NCBI RefSeq assembly: GCF_900016785.1
Contig: NZ_LN890285.1
Location: forward strand, 124,001 to 188,000
DNA length: 64,000 nt
From: Buchnera aphidicola (Tuberolachnus salignus)
Lineage (GTDB): Bacteria > Pseudomonadota > Gammaproteobacteria > Enterobacterales > Enterobacteriaceae
Reading direction: 5' to 3'
Shown: one piece after another, positions 50,128-59,829 of the stretch
Position numbering within the stretch: the first letter of the stretch is position 1
Layout of the letters: every line of letters starts with the position of its first letter
Notes under the pieces: model-generated
Seen by the model: the letters and a program-made list of their open reading frames with translations, nothing else
What the model was told of the DNA's origin: nothing
The model's database searches: none
Program-made: the position numbers and the translations under genes

Positions 50128-52584
50128 ATGTCATTTAAAAAATTTAGTTTAATATGCTTATTATTTTTTTCATTATCTGAAGCTTCTCACTTTCAGTATA
50201 ATACAAATTATAATTTTTTAAATTATTCAAAAAATTTTCATCTATTTGTATCAGAAGAACCAGGAACATGTGATGAATCTTCTCAATCGTTAGAAAATCA
50301 ATTTTTTCAAACTATAAAAAATGTTTTATTAAAAAAAATACAATTATCTCTTTTTTCTTCTAAATCAAATTCTTTATTAAAGACTTTAAATGTAAATTTT
50401 AAACAAATAAGAAATATTAAAATTATAGGAAATAATATTTTTTCAAATAAAATTTTTTTTGATTTAATGAAAAAATTTAACATTATAGAAAATAAAATTT
50501 TTTCACAGAAACAAATTAAAAAATTTATTGAGCATATTAAACAAGTTTATTATCAACAAGGTTTTTTAAATTGTTGCGTCGAAATTATAGGAATACCAAT
50601 TTCGCATACTGATGTTCAAATAAATGTAGTTGTTCGAGAAGGAGATATTTCACGTATTTCGAAATTAGGTGTTTCTGGTAATAAATATTTTTCTTCTAAA
50701 AAAATTAAAGAAATTTTATTAAAAAAAAAACCTTTCAGATTATTTAATTTTTTTTCAAAATCTATTTATGCTCCCGATCAATTTAAAAAACGTATTGAAG
50801 AATTATCTGAATTATATTTTAAACATGGTTTTTTAGATTGTCGTATTTCATCATTTTTTTTTCCAAAAACAAAAAATTTTTCATTAATTGATACTAAAAT
50901 TGAAATACATGAAGGTTCTAGATATAAATTTGGATATATAAAAATTTTAGGAGAAAAAAATTTAGTTCTTTTAAAAAAATTACAAAATATTTTAAATCAA
51001 TTTAAAAAAAATTTTTTTCCAATATATAAATTTAAAAATATAAAATTATTAAATAAATATTTAAACAATGTTTTTTTAAAATATGGTTATGTAGATGTTG
51101 TTTCAAAAATTAAAATGCTAAAAAATTTTAAAAAAAAGAAGATAAATTTTATTTTTCGATTTTTAAAAGGAAAGCAAACCTTTATTAATCAAATTTTTTT
51201 ACAAGGTTCTAAAATATCACAAGATGTTTTTTTATATGATTTATTAAAAAAAAATTTAAATAAATATTATAATTCTTCTTCCTTAAGAAAATGTTGCGAT
51301 TTGTTGTTAGATACTGGTTTGTTTGAAAACGTATTTGCAAAATCTATATCTCTTGGAAATTTTCCTCAACAAAAAAACATTTGTTTTATTTTAAAACCGG
51401 AATATCGTCAAAATGTTAATATATCTGCAAATTATAATTTTAAAGATGGATTAACTTTAAATTTATTTGGTTGGAAAAAAAATTTATATGATACAGGATA
51501 TCAATTAACAGGACGTATTTTTAAAAATCGTGTTTCAACACGAGGAGATATTTCTTTATCTTCTCCTTATAAATTTTTAAATTTTTATATGTTAAAAAGT
51601 TATACTTTTCTGCATATTGTTAAAAAAAAATATTTATTTTCTTCAAATATTGTTCAAAAAAGAATCGGTAGTGAAGTTAGTGTGCAGTCTAAACTTTTAA
51701 ACCATAAAAAGCACACGATAGCTTTAGGGTATGTGCAGACTAAAAATAGTAGTTTGAAACTTAAAATCCCGTTAGTACAATCTTTAGGATTTTCGGGAAT
51801 AAATCTTTTAAAAGATTATTTCGAAAAATATCAATATACAAAAAATTTTTATATTCGATCAGAATTTAAGTATACTACTTTATTTCCTATACGATATCCA
51901 GAAACTGGATATTTATTTAAAATTTCAAATTGTACTAATTTACCTTATTCAACTAATCAAACATATAATTTTACTACTAGTATAGAAAAATATATTCCAT
52001 TAACTCTTCAAAATAATATTATATTTCATGGTTTTGCTCAATTGAGTACCAATATACATTTTTTAAAATTTTCATGTCAGTCTGTACCTTTGTTTGAAAC
52101 TATATCAGAAAAAAATAATAAATCAGAAATTTTAGAAAAAATTTCAGAAAAAAAAAATTTCTTTCAATTAGATGAAAATATTCATAATAATATTATGAAG
52201 AATAATTCTATCCCTATCGTCTCTTCAGGAATACAAAAATTTAAAAAACAGATTGTTTTAAAGAATCAATCAGAAAAAGTTGAGTCATTTGCAAATGTAA
52301 ATCTGAATACACATATTAGAACTGAATTTTTGTTTCCACATTTAACAACTCCAATACCTTTATTTAGAAATTTTCAAATATCAGTTTTTGCAGATATATT
52401 TGGAAATTTATATTTCCAATCAGAACATCCTATTTTAAAAATTAATCATGGTTTTTTATACAAAACTCAACCACATAATTTGCATGTTTCATCTGGGTTT
52501 TTAATTAGATGGTTTTCTCCTTTCGGTCCTATAAAATTTATTTTTTCAAAATCTTTATTTAAATTTATGATTAATAAATCTTGA
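50128..52584 (+). CDS. bamA: Outer membrane protein assembly factor BamA (YaeT/Omp85)
   Basis: BamA inserts beta-barrel proteins into the outer membrane. The start at 50128 gives a signal peptide, MSFKKFSLICLLFFSLSEA, and is preceded by AAGGA; an upstream TTG at 50059 would bury it. The product has 818 residues (810 in E. coli). Five divergent POTRA repeats cover about residues 90-430, for example IKIIGNNIFSNKIFFDLM and ISKLGVSGNKYFSSKKIKE. The barrel follows with YNFKDGLTLNLFGWKKNLYDTG-like strands and ends RWFSPFGPIKFIFSKSLF, matching E. coli QWMSPMGPLVFSYAQPL. No VRGF/Y loop-6 motif is visible after VPLFE, where a lysine/asparagine-rich insert stands instead. Confidence 0.92.
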   Translation: MSFKKFSLICLLFFSLSEASHFQYNTNYNFLNYSKNFHLFVSEEPGTCDESSQSLENQFFQTIKNVLLKKIQLSLFSSKSNSLLKTLNVNFKQIRNIKIIGNNIFSNKIFFDLMKKFNIIENKIFSQKQIKKFIEHIKQVYYQQGFLNCCVEIIGIPISHTDVQINVVVREGDISRISKLGVSGNKYFSSKKIKEILLKKKPFRLFNFFSKSIYAPDQFKKRIEELSELYFKHGFLDCRISSFFFPKTKNFSLIDTKIEIHEGSRYKFGYIKILGEKNLVLLKKLQNILNQFKKNFFPIYKFKNIKLLNKYLNNVFLKYGYVDVVSKIKMLKNFKKKKINFIFRFLKGKQTFINQIFLQGSKISQDVFLYDLLKKNLNKYYNSSSLRKCCDLLLDTGLFENVFAKSISLGNFPQQKNICFILKPEYRQNVNISANYNFKDGLTLNLFGWKKNLYDTGYQLTGRIFKNRVSTRGDISLSSPYKFLNFYMLKSYTFLHIVKKKYLFSSNIVQKRIGSEVSVQSKLLNHKKHTIALGYVQTKNSSLKLKIPLVQSLGFSGINLLKDYFEKYQYTKNFYIRSEFKYTTLFPIRYPETGYLFKISNCTNLPYSTNQTYNFTTSIEKYIPLTLQNNIIFHGFAQLSTNIHFLKFSCQSVPLFETISEKNNKSEILEKISEKKNFFQLDENIHNNIMKNNSIPIVSSGIQKFKKQIVLKNQSEKVESFANVNLNTHIRTEFLFPHLTTPIPLFRNFQISVFADIFGNLYFQSEHPILKINHGFLYKTQPHNLHVSSGFLIRWFSPFGPIKFIFSKSLFKFMINKS

Positions 52585-52852
52585 AAAAATAAAAAATTTA
52601 AATTTTGATATAATTTTTTAAAGTCATAAATTAAGTATCATTGTAAAATTCACGAATATTTTTATAATATATAAAAGAAATTTTTAATAATATTTTGTAT
52701 AAAAAAAATTATTTTATAAAATGTTTAAAATAAAAATTATTTTTTTAAAAAAAAATTTTAAAAAAAATAAAAATATGTATTTTGTTAAAATAAAATATTT
52801 TACAGAAAATATTCGTGAAGTTTTTTAAAAAAAATATAGTAGAGATTAAATT

Positions 52853-53293
52853 ATGGATATAAATAAATTTGATAAAATTTTAAAATGTTTACCGCATCGT
52901 TTTCCATTTTTATTAATTGATAAAATTTTAGAAAATGTTCCGAATATCTCTATTACTACATTAAAAAATATATCTTCAAATGATTTTTTTTTAGGTCATT
53001 TTCCAAAAAAATTAGTGTATCCCGGTGTTTTAATACTTGAATCTATTGCACAATCTTGTGGTTTATTTTGTGCATTAAATAATCAAAAATTGTTAAAAAA
53101 TGAATTATATTATTTAAGTAATATTCAAAATTCTAAATTTAAAAAATTAGTTTTACCAGGAGATCAATTAATTATTAAAATAATTTTAAAAAATTACATA
53201 TTTCCAGCATATAAATTTTTTGGTACTGTATTAATACAAGATGTTTTAATTTGTTCAGCAACATTAACATTAATTAAAAAAAATTTAAATTAA
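52853..53293 (+). CDS. fabZ: 3-hydroxyacyl-[acyl-carrier-protein] dehydratase FabZ
   Basis: FabZ dehydrates 3-hydroxyacyl-ACP in fatty acid elongation. The 146-residue product (151 in E. coli) has the N-terminal LPHRFPFLLIDKIL, the catalytic histidine in FFLGHFPKK and the catalytic glutamate in YPGVLILESIAQSCG, then LPGDQLII. In E. coli fabZ is embedded in lpxD-fabZ-lpxA-lpxB; here it stands alone between bamA and dnaE, so the lipid A genes around it have been deleted. 268 bases of AT-rich sequence separate it from bamA. Confidence 0.96.
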   Translation: MDINKFDKILKCLPHRFPFLLIDKILENVPNISITTLKNISSNDFFLGHFPKKLVYPGVLILESIAQSCGLFCALNNQKLLKNELYYLSNIQNSKFKKLVLPGDQLIIKIILKNYIFPAYKFFGTVLIQDVLICSATLTLIKKNLN

Positions 53294-53427
53294 TTAATAT
53301 AGAAAATTATTTTTTAAAAATATTTTTTAAAAAAATATACTATAATTATAATAATATTATATGGTATTTTTATTTTTTAGAAACTTTTTAATATATTTTT
53401 TTTTAATAATAAATTTTTGGAAATATA

Positions 53428-56400
53428 ATGAAAAAAGTTAATTTTGTACATTTACGTACGCATAGTGATTATTCAATGATAGATGGTCTAGCTAAACCTT
53501 CATCTTTAGTAAAACAAGCTGTTTTTTTAGATATGGTTGCACTAGGATTAACAGATATTAATAATTTATATGGTGTTATAAAATTTTATAATGTTTCTCG
53601 TTCTTTAGGAATTAAACCAATTATCGGAATTGATATTACAATATTGTCTGATATTATACAAAATTATTTTTTTAGAATTACATTATTAGCAATGAATCAA
53701 ACAGGATATAAAAATATTATTTTTTTATTATCAACATCATATCAAAAAGGTTATCCGGAAGATATTGGTCCTTCAATTACTTTAAAAGATTTGATAAAAT
53801 ATCGTGAAGGATTAATTGTATTATCGGGAGGTTTAGAAGGAGATATTGGAAAATGTATTTTATGCAATGATTTTCACTTAATACAAAAAAATTTTTATTA
53901 TTTTAAAAAATATTTTAAAAATTCATATTTTTTAGAAATATATAGAATTAATGATATTCGTGAAGAAGAATATTTACATAAAATAAAATATGTTTCTAAA
54001 AAGTTTAATTTACCTTTAATTGTTACACATCCGGTATCTTTTTTAAAAAAAAAAGATTTTAAAGTTCATAAAATACGTATTGCTATTCACCAACGTAAAA
54101 CAATCACAGATTCTAAATTTTTGTATTCTTATACACAAGAACAATTTTTAAAAAGCGAACAGGAAATGTGTGATTTATTTTCTGATTTTCCTGACGCATT
54201 AAAAAATAGTGTAGAAATTGCTAAACGTTGTAATGTGATTATTCCTACAGGACAGTATTTTTTACCTAATTTTGATACTAAATCTATTAAAATATATGAT
54301 TTTTTTAAACAAAAAATTTCAGAAGGTTTAGAAGAAAGATTGGTTGAAATTTTTCCAAATAAATTAATACGTTCTAAATTACGTAAAAAATATGATTCTC
54401 GATTATGTTATGAAGTGTCTATTATTAAAAAAATGGGATTTATTAGTTATTTTTTAATTGTTATGGAATTTATTATGTGGGCAAAAAATAACGATATTCC
54501 TGTAGGCCCAGGGAGAGGATCTGGATCGGGTTCTTTAGTTGCTTTTGTATTAAAAATTACTGAATTAGATCCCATAAAATTTGGTTTATTATTTGAAAGA
54601 TTTTTAAATCCAGATCGAGTTTCATTACCTGATTTTGATATTGATTTTTGTATGGAAAAAAGAGATTTGGTAATTGAACATGTAACTGAAAAATATGGTC
54701 GAAATTCTGTAGCTCAAATTATTACGTTTGGTACTATGGCTGCAAAAGCTGTTATTCGAGATGTTGGTCGTGTTTTAGGATATCCATATGGTTTTATTAA
54801 TAGAATTTCTAAATTAGTTCCTTTAGATCCCGGTATGACATTAAAAAAAGCTTTTTCAAAACAAAAAGAATTAATTTCTTTATATCAAGAAGATTCTAAC
54901 GTAAAAATTTTAATTGATATGGCAAAAAAATTAGAAGGAATAGTACGTAATGTAGGAAAACATGCAGGAGGTGTAGTAATTTCTCCTACTATAATTTCTG
55001 ATTTTTCTCCGTTATATTGTGATTCAAATGGACAAAATCAAGTGACACAATTTGATAAAAATGACATTGAATATGTAGGTTTAGTAAAGTTTGATTTTTT
55101 AGGTTTAAAAACTTTAACTATTATTGATTCTTGCGTTAAAATGATTAATAAAAAAAAAAAATATAATAAAAAAAAAATAATAGACATTAATAAAATTAAT
55201 TTATTTGATAAAAAAAGTTTTAAACTTTTAAGAAAATCAGACACTATAGCAGTGTTTCAATTAGAATCTAAAGGAATGCAAGATTTAATCCGTAGATTAA
55301 AACCTGATACTTTTGAAGATTTAATTGCTTTAGTTGCACTTTTTCGACCTGGCCCTTTACAAGCAGGAATGGTAGATAATTTTATAAATCGTAAACAAGG
55401 ATATGAAAAAATTTCTTATCCAGATGAAAAATGGCAACATAAGACATTGAAGCCAATTTTAAAATCTACATATGGAATTGTTTTATATCAAGAACAAGTT
55501 ATGAACATTGCGCAAATATTAGCAAAATACACTCCAGGACAAGCTGATATTTTAAGAAGAGCTATGGGAAAAAAAGATCCTAAAGAAATGTCAGAACAAA
55601 GACATTTTTTCGAAATGGGCGCTAAAAAAAATGGTATTTGTACAATTTTAGCAAATAAAATTTTTAATTTATTAGAAAAATTTGCAGCATATGGATTTAA
55701 TAAATCACATTCTGCTACTTATGCTTTTTTATCGTATCAAACATTATGGTTAAAATCTAATTATCCAGAAGAATTTTTTGCATCTGCATTAAATATGGAA
55801 TTATCTAATACTAATAAAATTGTAATTTTAATTCAAGATATTAAAAAAAGAAATTTAAAAATTAATCCTCCTGATATTAATCGTAGTAATTGGAATTTTT
55901 TTGTAGATTCTGATAAAACAATTATATATGGTTTAGGGGCTATTAAAGGATTAGGGAAATCATCAATAAAAATTATAGAATCGGTACGATGCAATGGTCA
56001 GAAACCGTTCAAAAATTTTTTAGATTTATGTATACGAACTTTTTCTAAACATTTTACACGACGTGTGTTTGAAAGATTGATTATGTCTGGAGCATGTGAT
56101 AGTTTTAAAATATGTCGTTCTAAATTATTTAAAAATATAACATATATGATGAAAATTGCAAAACAATATGTTGTATATTTGTCTTCAAAACAAACATCAT
56201 TATTTGGAACACAACAATCTTTAAAAAATATTTTTTTTAAAAAAAAAAATTGTGTTTCTATTAAACAACAAATTAAAAATTTTTTAAATAATGAATGTCA
56301 TTATTTTTGGGAAAAAGAAACATTAGGTTTTTATTTTACTGGACATCCAATTTCAATTTTTTTAAAAGAATTATTAATATATACTAATGGAATTTGTTTA

Positions 56401-56937
56401 AAAGATTGTTTGAGTAAAAGAAAAAATAAATATATTGTCGTTTCCGGACTTATTGAATCTGTAAAAATTAAATTGTCTACGAAAAAAAAAAAAATTTATT
56501 CTTTAGTTTTAGATGATTCTTGTGATACTTTAGATGTTGTATTTTTTGACATCCCTTCTAACGTGACAGAAAAAATTTTAAAAAGAGATGTCATAGTTGT
56601 TGTATCAGGAATTTTACAATTTGATACTTTTAAAAATTGTTATCGTGTTGTTGCAAAAAGAATTTTAGATTTAGAAACAGTTCGTAATACTTACATAAAA
56701 AAAATAAATATTATTATATTATTTGATATTTTATTAAATGAAGATATATTAAATTTTTTATTTGAATTATTTAAAAAAAATAATTTTGGTTCCATTATAA
56801 TAAATTTTTTTTATTCTCATCGTTTTTCAAGTTTACATCCACTTTTTTGCACTGTATGGAAATTATCTATGTCAAATAAAATTTTTAGATATTTATTAGA
56901 ATTAGAAAATTTAAAATACTTAAAATTAAAATATTAA
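53428..56937 (+). CDS. dnaE: DNA polymerase III subunit alpha
   Basis: DnaE is the replicative polymerase catalytic subunit. The 1169-residue product (1160 in E. coli) has the PHP domain HLRTHSDYSMIDGLAKPSSL, the palm PVGPGRGSGSGSLVAF and catalytic aspartates in LPDFDIDFCMEKRD and VKFDFLGLKTL. The fingers carry NVGKHAGGVV and AAYGFNKSHSATYAF. The internal clamp-binding pentapeptide is QTSLF at 922-926 (QADMF in E. coli). The OB and tail regions are divergent. Lysine runs near residue 577 are encoded by A12 (55150-55161) and A10 (55168-55177). Its stop overlaps the convergent proS stop by four bases. Confidence 0.97.
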   Translation: MKKVNFVHLRTHSDYSMIDGLAKPSSLVKQAVFLDMVALGLTDINNLYGVIKFYNVSRSLGIKPIIGIDITILSDIIQNYFFRITLLAMNQTGYKNIIFLLSTSYQKGYPEDIGPSITLKDLIKYREGLIVLSGGLEGDIGKCILCNDFHLIQKNFYYFKKYFKNSYFLEIYRINDIREEEYLHKIKYVSKKFNLPLIVTHPVSFLKKKDFKVHKIRIAIHQRKTITDSKFLYSYTQEQFLKSEQEMCDLFSDFPDALKNSVEIAKRCNVIIPTGQYFLPNFDTKSIKIYDFFKQKISEGLEERLVEIFPNKLIRSKLRKKYDSRLCYEVSIIKKMGFISYFLIVMEFIMWAKNNDIPVGPGRGSGSGSLVAFVLKITELDPIKFGLLFERFLNPDRVSLPDFDIDFCMEKRDLVIEHVTEKYGRNSVAQIITFGTMAAKAVIRDVGRVLGYPYGFINRISKLVPLDPGMTLKKAFSKQKELISLYQEDSNVKILIDMAKKLEGIVRNVGKHAGGVVISPTIISDFSPLYCDSNGQNQVTQFDKNDIEYVGLVKFDFLGLKTLTIIDSCVKMINKKKKYNKKKIIDINKINLFDKKSFKLLRKSDTIAVFQLESKGMQDLIRRLKPDTFEDLIALVALFRPGPLQAGMVDNFINRKQGYEKISYPDEKWQHKTLKPILKSTYGIVLYQEQVMNIAQILAKYTPGQADILRRAMGKKDPKEMSEQRHFFEMGAKKNGICTILANKIFNLLEKFAAYGFNKSHSATYAFLSYQTLWLKSNYPEEFFASALNMELSNTNKIVILIQDIKKRNLKINPPDINRSNWNFFVDSDKTIIYGLGAIKGLGKSSIKIIESVRCNGQKPFKNFLDLCIRTFSKHFTRRVFERLIMSGACDSFKICRSKLFKNITYMMKIAKQYVVYLSSKQTSLFGTQQSLKNIFFKKKNCVSIKQQIKNFLNNECHYFWEKETLGFYFTGHPISIFLKELLIYTNGICLKDCLSKRKNKYIVVSGLIESVKIKLSTKKKKIYSLVLDDSCDTLDVVFFDIPSNVTEKILKRDVIVVVSGILQFDTFKNCYRVVAKRILDLETVRNTYIKKINIIILFDILLNEDILNFLFELFKKNNFGSIIINFFYSHRFSSLHPLFCTVWKLSMSNKIFRYLLELENLKYLKLKY

Positions 56938-58607
56938 TTAATATTATTTTGATTCAATTTTTTTTTTATTTCATTAAAATTTTTTAAAATATCTTTTATT
57001 GAAATTAAAGTTTTTTTATTATTTTTACGCGAATAAAATTCTATTTTTTTTTTTTGAATGGTATTTTTACTTATAATCAAAATATTAGGAATTCCCATTA
57101 ACTCTAAATCTTTTAACATATATCCAATATTTTTTATTCGATTATCTAATATCACTTCTATTTTTTGTATTAAAAAAGTTTGATATAATAAATAAGTAAT
57201 TTTTTTGATTTCTTTATTTTTATGCATATTGATTGGAGCGATTGCTAAAGTAAAAGGAGCAATAATTTCTGGCCATATTATACCTTTTTCATCATAATGT
57301 TGTTCTATAATAGCCGCAATAATTCGATTGATTCCAATACCATAACAACCCATATTTAAAAAATTTTTTTGTTTTGTTTTATTTGATAAACTAACTTGAA
57401 AAATTTTTGAATATTTAGTACCTAATTGAAATATATGTCCAATTTCAATACTATTTTTTAATGTAATTTTTCCGATTCCGTCTGGACTATAATCTTGATT
57501 AGTAACGTTTCGAATATCAAAAAAATTTATATTTTTAAAATCATGATTCCAAAATATTGGAGTATATTTTAAATTTTTTATTTGTGAAAATAAAGTATAA
57601 AATTTACAATTTTTAATTGTAAGATCTCCAATCAACAAAATTTTTAATTTTTTTGTATTTCTTAAAATTGAAACTTCATTAGTTAAATCAAGTGGTTTTT
57701 TTAATAAAAAGATAGGTTTTTCTAAATGTGAGATTTTTTCTATTTTTTTAAAATTTAAGTTGTGTTTAACTTTTAATAAAAAAATAGCATATTTATAAAT
57801 AGATTTTTTTTTAGTTTTTATATATATTGTTTGAATAATTTTTGTTATATGTTTTTTTTTTTCAGATTTTAATGATGATTTTTTTTTGTAAATTACTGGA
57901 GCATTTTTGAGATGTTCTGCATATTTTGTATGAGTAGAACAAGCTAAAATATCTTCGCCAGAATTAGAGAAAGCATGAAATTCATGTGATATAAATCCGC
58001 CCATAGTTTTAGATGTAGAAGCAACGATTCTAAATTCTATTTTTAACTTTTTTAAGATTTTAATATATGTATCAGATATTTTTTGATATGTATTTTGTAA
58101 AGATTTTAAATCAGTATGAAAAGAATAAGCATCTTTCATTAAAAATTCGATAGTTCGTAATACTCCAAATCTAGGTCTAATTTCATCTCTAAATTTTTTT
58201 TGAATTTGAAATAATATTAATGGTAATTGTTGAATAGAAAATATTTCATTTTTTAAAATCTTTGTAATTACTTCTTCATGCGTAGGTCCTAAAATAAATT
58301 TTTTTTTTCTGCGATTAGAAAATTTTAGTAATTCATTACCATATAATTCAGTACGTTTACTTTGGTCCCATAATTTTTTAGGATGTATTAAAGGTAAACA
58401 AATTTCTAATGCTCCCAAAAGATTCATTTCTTTTTTGATAATTTTAACAATTTTTTGTAAAATTCGATATCCTGTAGGTAACCAAGTGTAAAGACCTGAA
58501 GCTAATTTACGAATCATACCTGCTCTTAACATTAATTGATGACTAATTGTTTCAGTATTTTTAGGTATTTCATGTAATGTAGAAAGTAAATAGTTAGTCA
58601 TTTTCAT
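56934..58607 (-). CDS. proS: Prolyl-tRNA synthetase
   Basis: ProS charges tRNA-Pro. The 557-residue product (572 in E. coli) has class II motif 1 and 2 regions: ASGLYTWLPTGYRILQKI, GPTHEEVIT, FRDEIRPRFGVLRTIEFLMKD in part, and motif 3 in MGCYGIGINRIIAAIIEQH. A central insertion of about 170 divergent residues corresponds to the editing domain (INS) and looks worn, with many lysines. The anticodon-binding domain follows with LDNRIKNIGYMLKDLELMGIP. The gene converges on dnaE with overlapping stop codons, so no terminator separates them. Confidence 0.96.
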   Translation of the reverse strand: MKMTNYLLSTLHEIPKNTETISHQLMLRAGMIRKLASGLYTWLPTGYRILQKIVKIIKKEMNLLGALEICLPLIHPKKLWDQSKRTELYGNELLKFSNRRKKKFILGPTHEEVITKILKNEIFSIQQLPLILFQIQKKFRDEIRPRFGVLRTIEFLMKDAYSFHTDLKSLQNTYQKISDTYIKILKKLKIEFRIVASTSKTMGGFISHEFHAFSNSGEDILACSTHTKYAEHLKNAPVIYKKKSSLKSEKKKHITKIIQTIYIKTKKKSIYKYAIFLLKVKHNLNFKKIEKISHLEKPIFLLKKPLDLTNEVSILRNTKKLKILLIGDLTIKNCKFYTLFSQIKNLKYTPIFWNHDFKNINFFDIRNVTNQDYSPDGIGKITLKNSIEIGHIFQLGTKYSKIFQVSLSNKTKQKNFLNMGCYGIGINRIIAAIIEQHYDEKGIIWPEIIAPFTLAIAPINMHKNKEIKKITYLLYQTFLIQKIEVILDNRIKNIGYMLKDLELMGIPNILIISKNTIQKKKIEFYSRKNNKKTLISIKDILKNFNEIKKKLNQNNIN

Positions 58608-58690
58608 GAAAATTGTTCTCTTTTTTTGATAAAATAAAATATTTTTTATAAAAATTTTATAATTTTTAATTGAATTATGAAGGAAAATTT

Positions 58691-59809
58691 ATGAATACTG
58701 CAAATTCAGGAGACAAAACAGAAAGTCCTACATCACATAAAATAAAACAAGCTCAAAAATTAGGACATGTACAAAATTCTTCTAATGTCAATTCTTTTTG
58801 TATATTATTTTTTAGCATAATATTATTATGGTGTAATAAATCTATATTTTATAATTTTTTAAGAAAATTATTTATTTTTTGTTTTACATTTAAAATTTTG
58901 GAAGTAAATAATAAAATTTTTTTTTCATTATTTTTAAAATATTTATATAAAATAATGATATGTTTTTGTTTTTTTTTTATTTGTATTTTTTTAATTTTAT
59001 TTTTTATTCCATGGATTATATATAAAAAAAAAATAAAATTTTTTGCAATTAATGTTAATATTGATTTTTTAAATTTTTTTAACATTTTTAAAAAAATTAT
59101 ATCTTGGAATACAATATTTAAATTTTTTACAATATTTCTGCAAGTTTTTTTTATGTTTAGTACTTCTATAATGTTTTTTTTAAAATATTATCCTTCCTTT
59201 AATATTTTTTTTTTCAGTTCATTAAATTTTAATATTTCTCTTGGTATTCGTTTTCTTTTTTTATGCAGCATGTTAAATCTTTTGAATTATTTTTTTTTTA
59301 TAATTTTAGATTTTTTTTGGCAGAAATTTCAATATTTTCAATCTTTAAAAATGACGAAAAAAGAAATTCAAGATGAATATAAAGAATTAGAAGGAAATCC
59401 ATTTATAAAATCACATATTCGTTATACTATGAAAAATATTTCTAAAAATTCTTTATTACAAGATTTAAAAAAAGCTGATGTTTTAATTTACGATTCAGAA
59501 AATTATGCTATTGCATTACAGTATATCATAGAGATAATGGAAGCTCCAAAAGTTATCAGTAGAGGAAAAGGATACATTGTATCAAATATGAAAAAAATTG
59601 CAGATTTTTATGATATACCATTATTAGAATCTAAACATATAGCAAAAATTTTATATGAAAATACTTCTAATGGTTATTCAATTCCTAATAATTTTTTTCA
59701 AATAACAGCAGAAATTTTTGCTTGGGTTTGGCAATTTAAAATTTGGAAGAAAAAAGGAGGAAATTTTCCGACGTTGCCTAAAAATTTTAAAATTTTTAAA
59801 AAATATTAA
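58691..59809 (+). CDS. flhB: Flagellar export protein FlhB, NPTH cleavage motif lost
   Basis: FlhB is an export-gate component of the flagellar type III secretion system and switches substrate class after self-cleavage. The start at 58691 follows AAGGA at six bases; an in-frame ATG at 58670 lacks one. The product has 372 residues (382 in E. coli), with DKTESPTSHKIKQAQKLG at the N-terminus, four membrane helices and a cytoplasmic domain from about residue 220. The cleavage motif NPTH is replaced by DSEN at residues 268-271 in ADVLIYDSENYAIALQY (E. coli ADVIVNNPTHYSVALQY). The flanks remain well conserved, including AWVWQFKIWKKKGG. It is 20 bases before flhA. Confidence 0.95.
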   Translation: MNTANSGDKTESPTSHKIKQAQKLGHVQNSSNVNSFCILFFSIILLWCNKSIFYNFLRKLFIFCFTFKILEVNNKIFFSLFLKYLYKIMICFCFFFICIFLILFFIPWIIYKKKIKFFAINVNIDFLNFFNIFKKIISWNTIFKFFTIFLQVFFMFSTSIMFFLKYYPSFNIFFFSSLNFNISLGIRFLFLCSMLNLLNYFFFIILDFFWQKFQYFQSLKMTKKEIQDEYKELEGNPFIKSHIRYTMKNISKNSLLQDLKKADVLIYDSENYAIALQYIIEIMEAPKVISRGKGYIVSNMKKIADFYDIPLLESKHIAKILYENTSNGYSIPNNFFQITAEIFAWVWQFKIWKKKGGNFPTLPKNFKIFKKY

Positions 59810-59829
59810 TTTTTGGAGAATTTAAAAGA

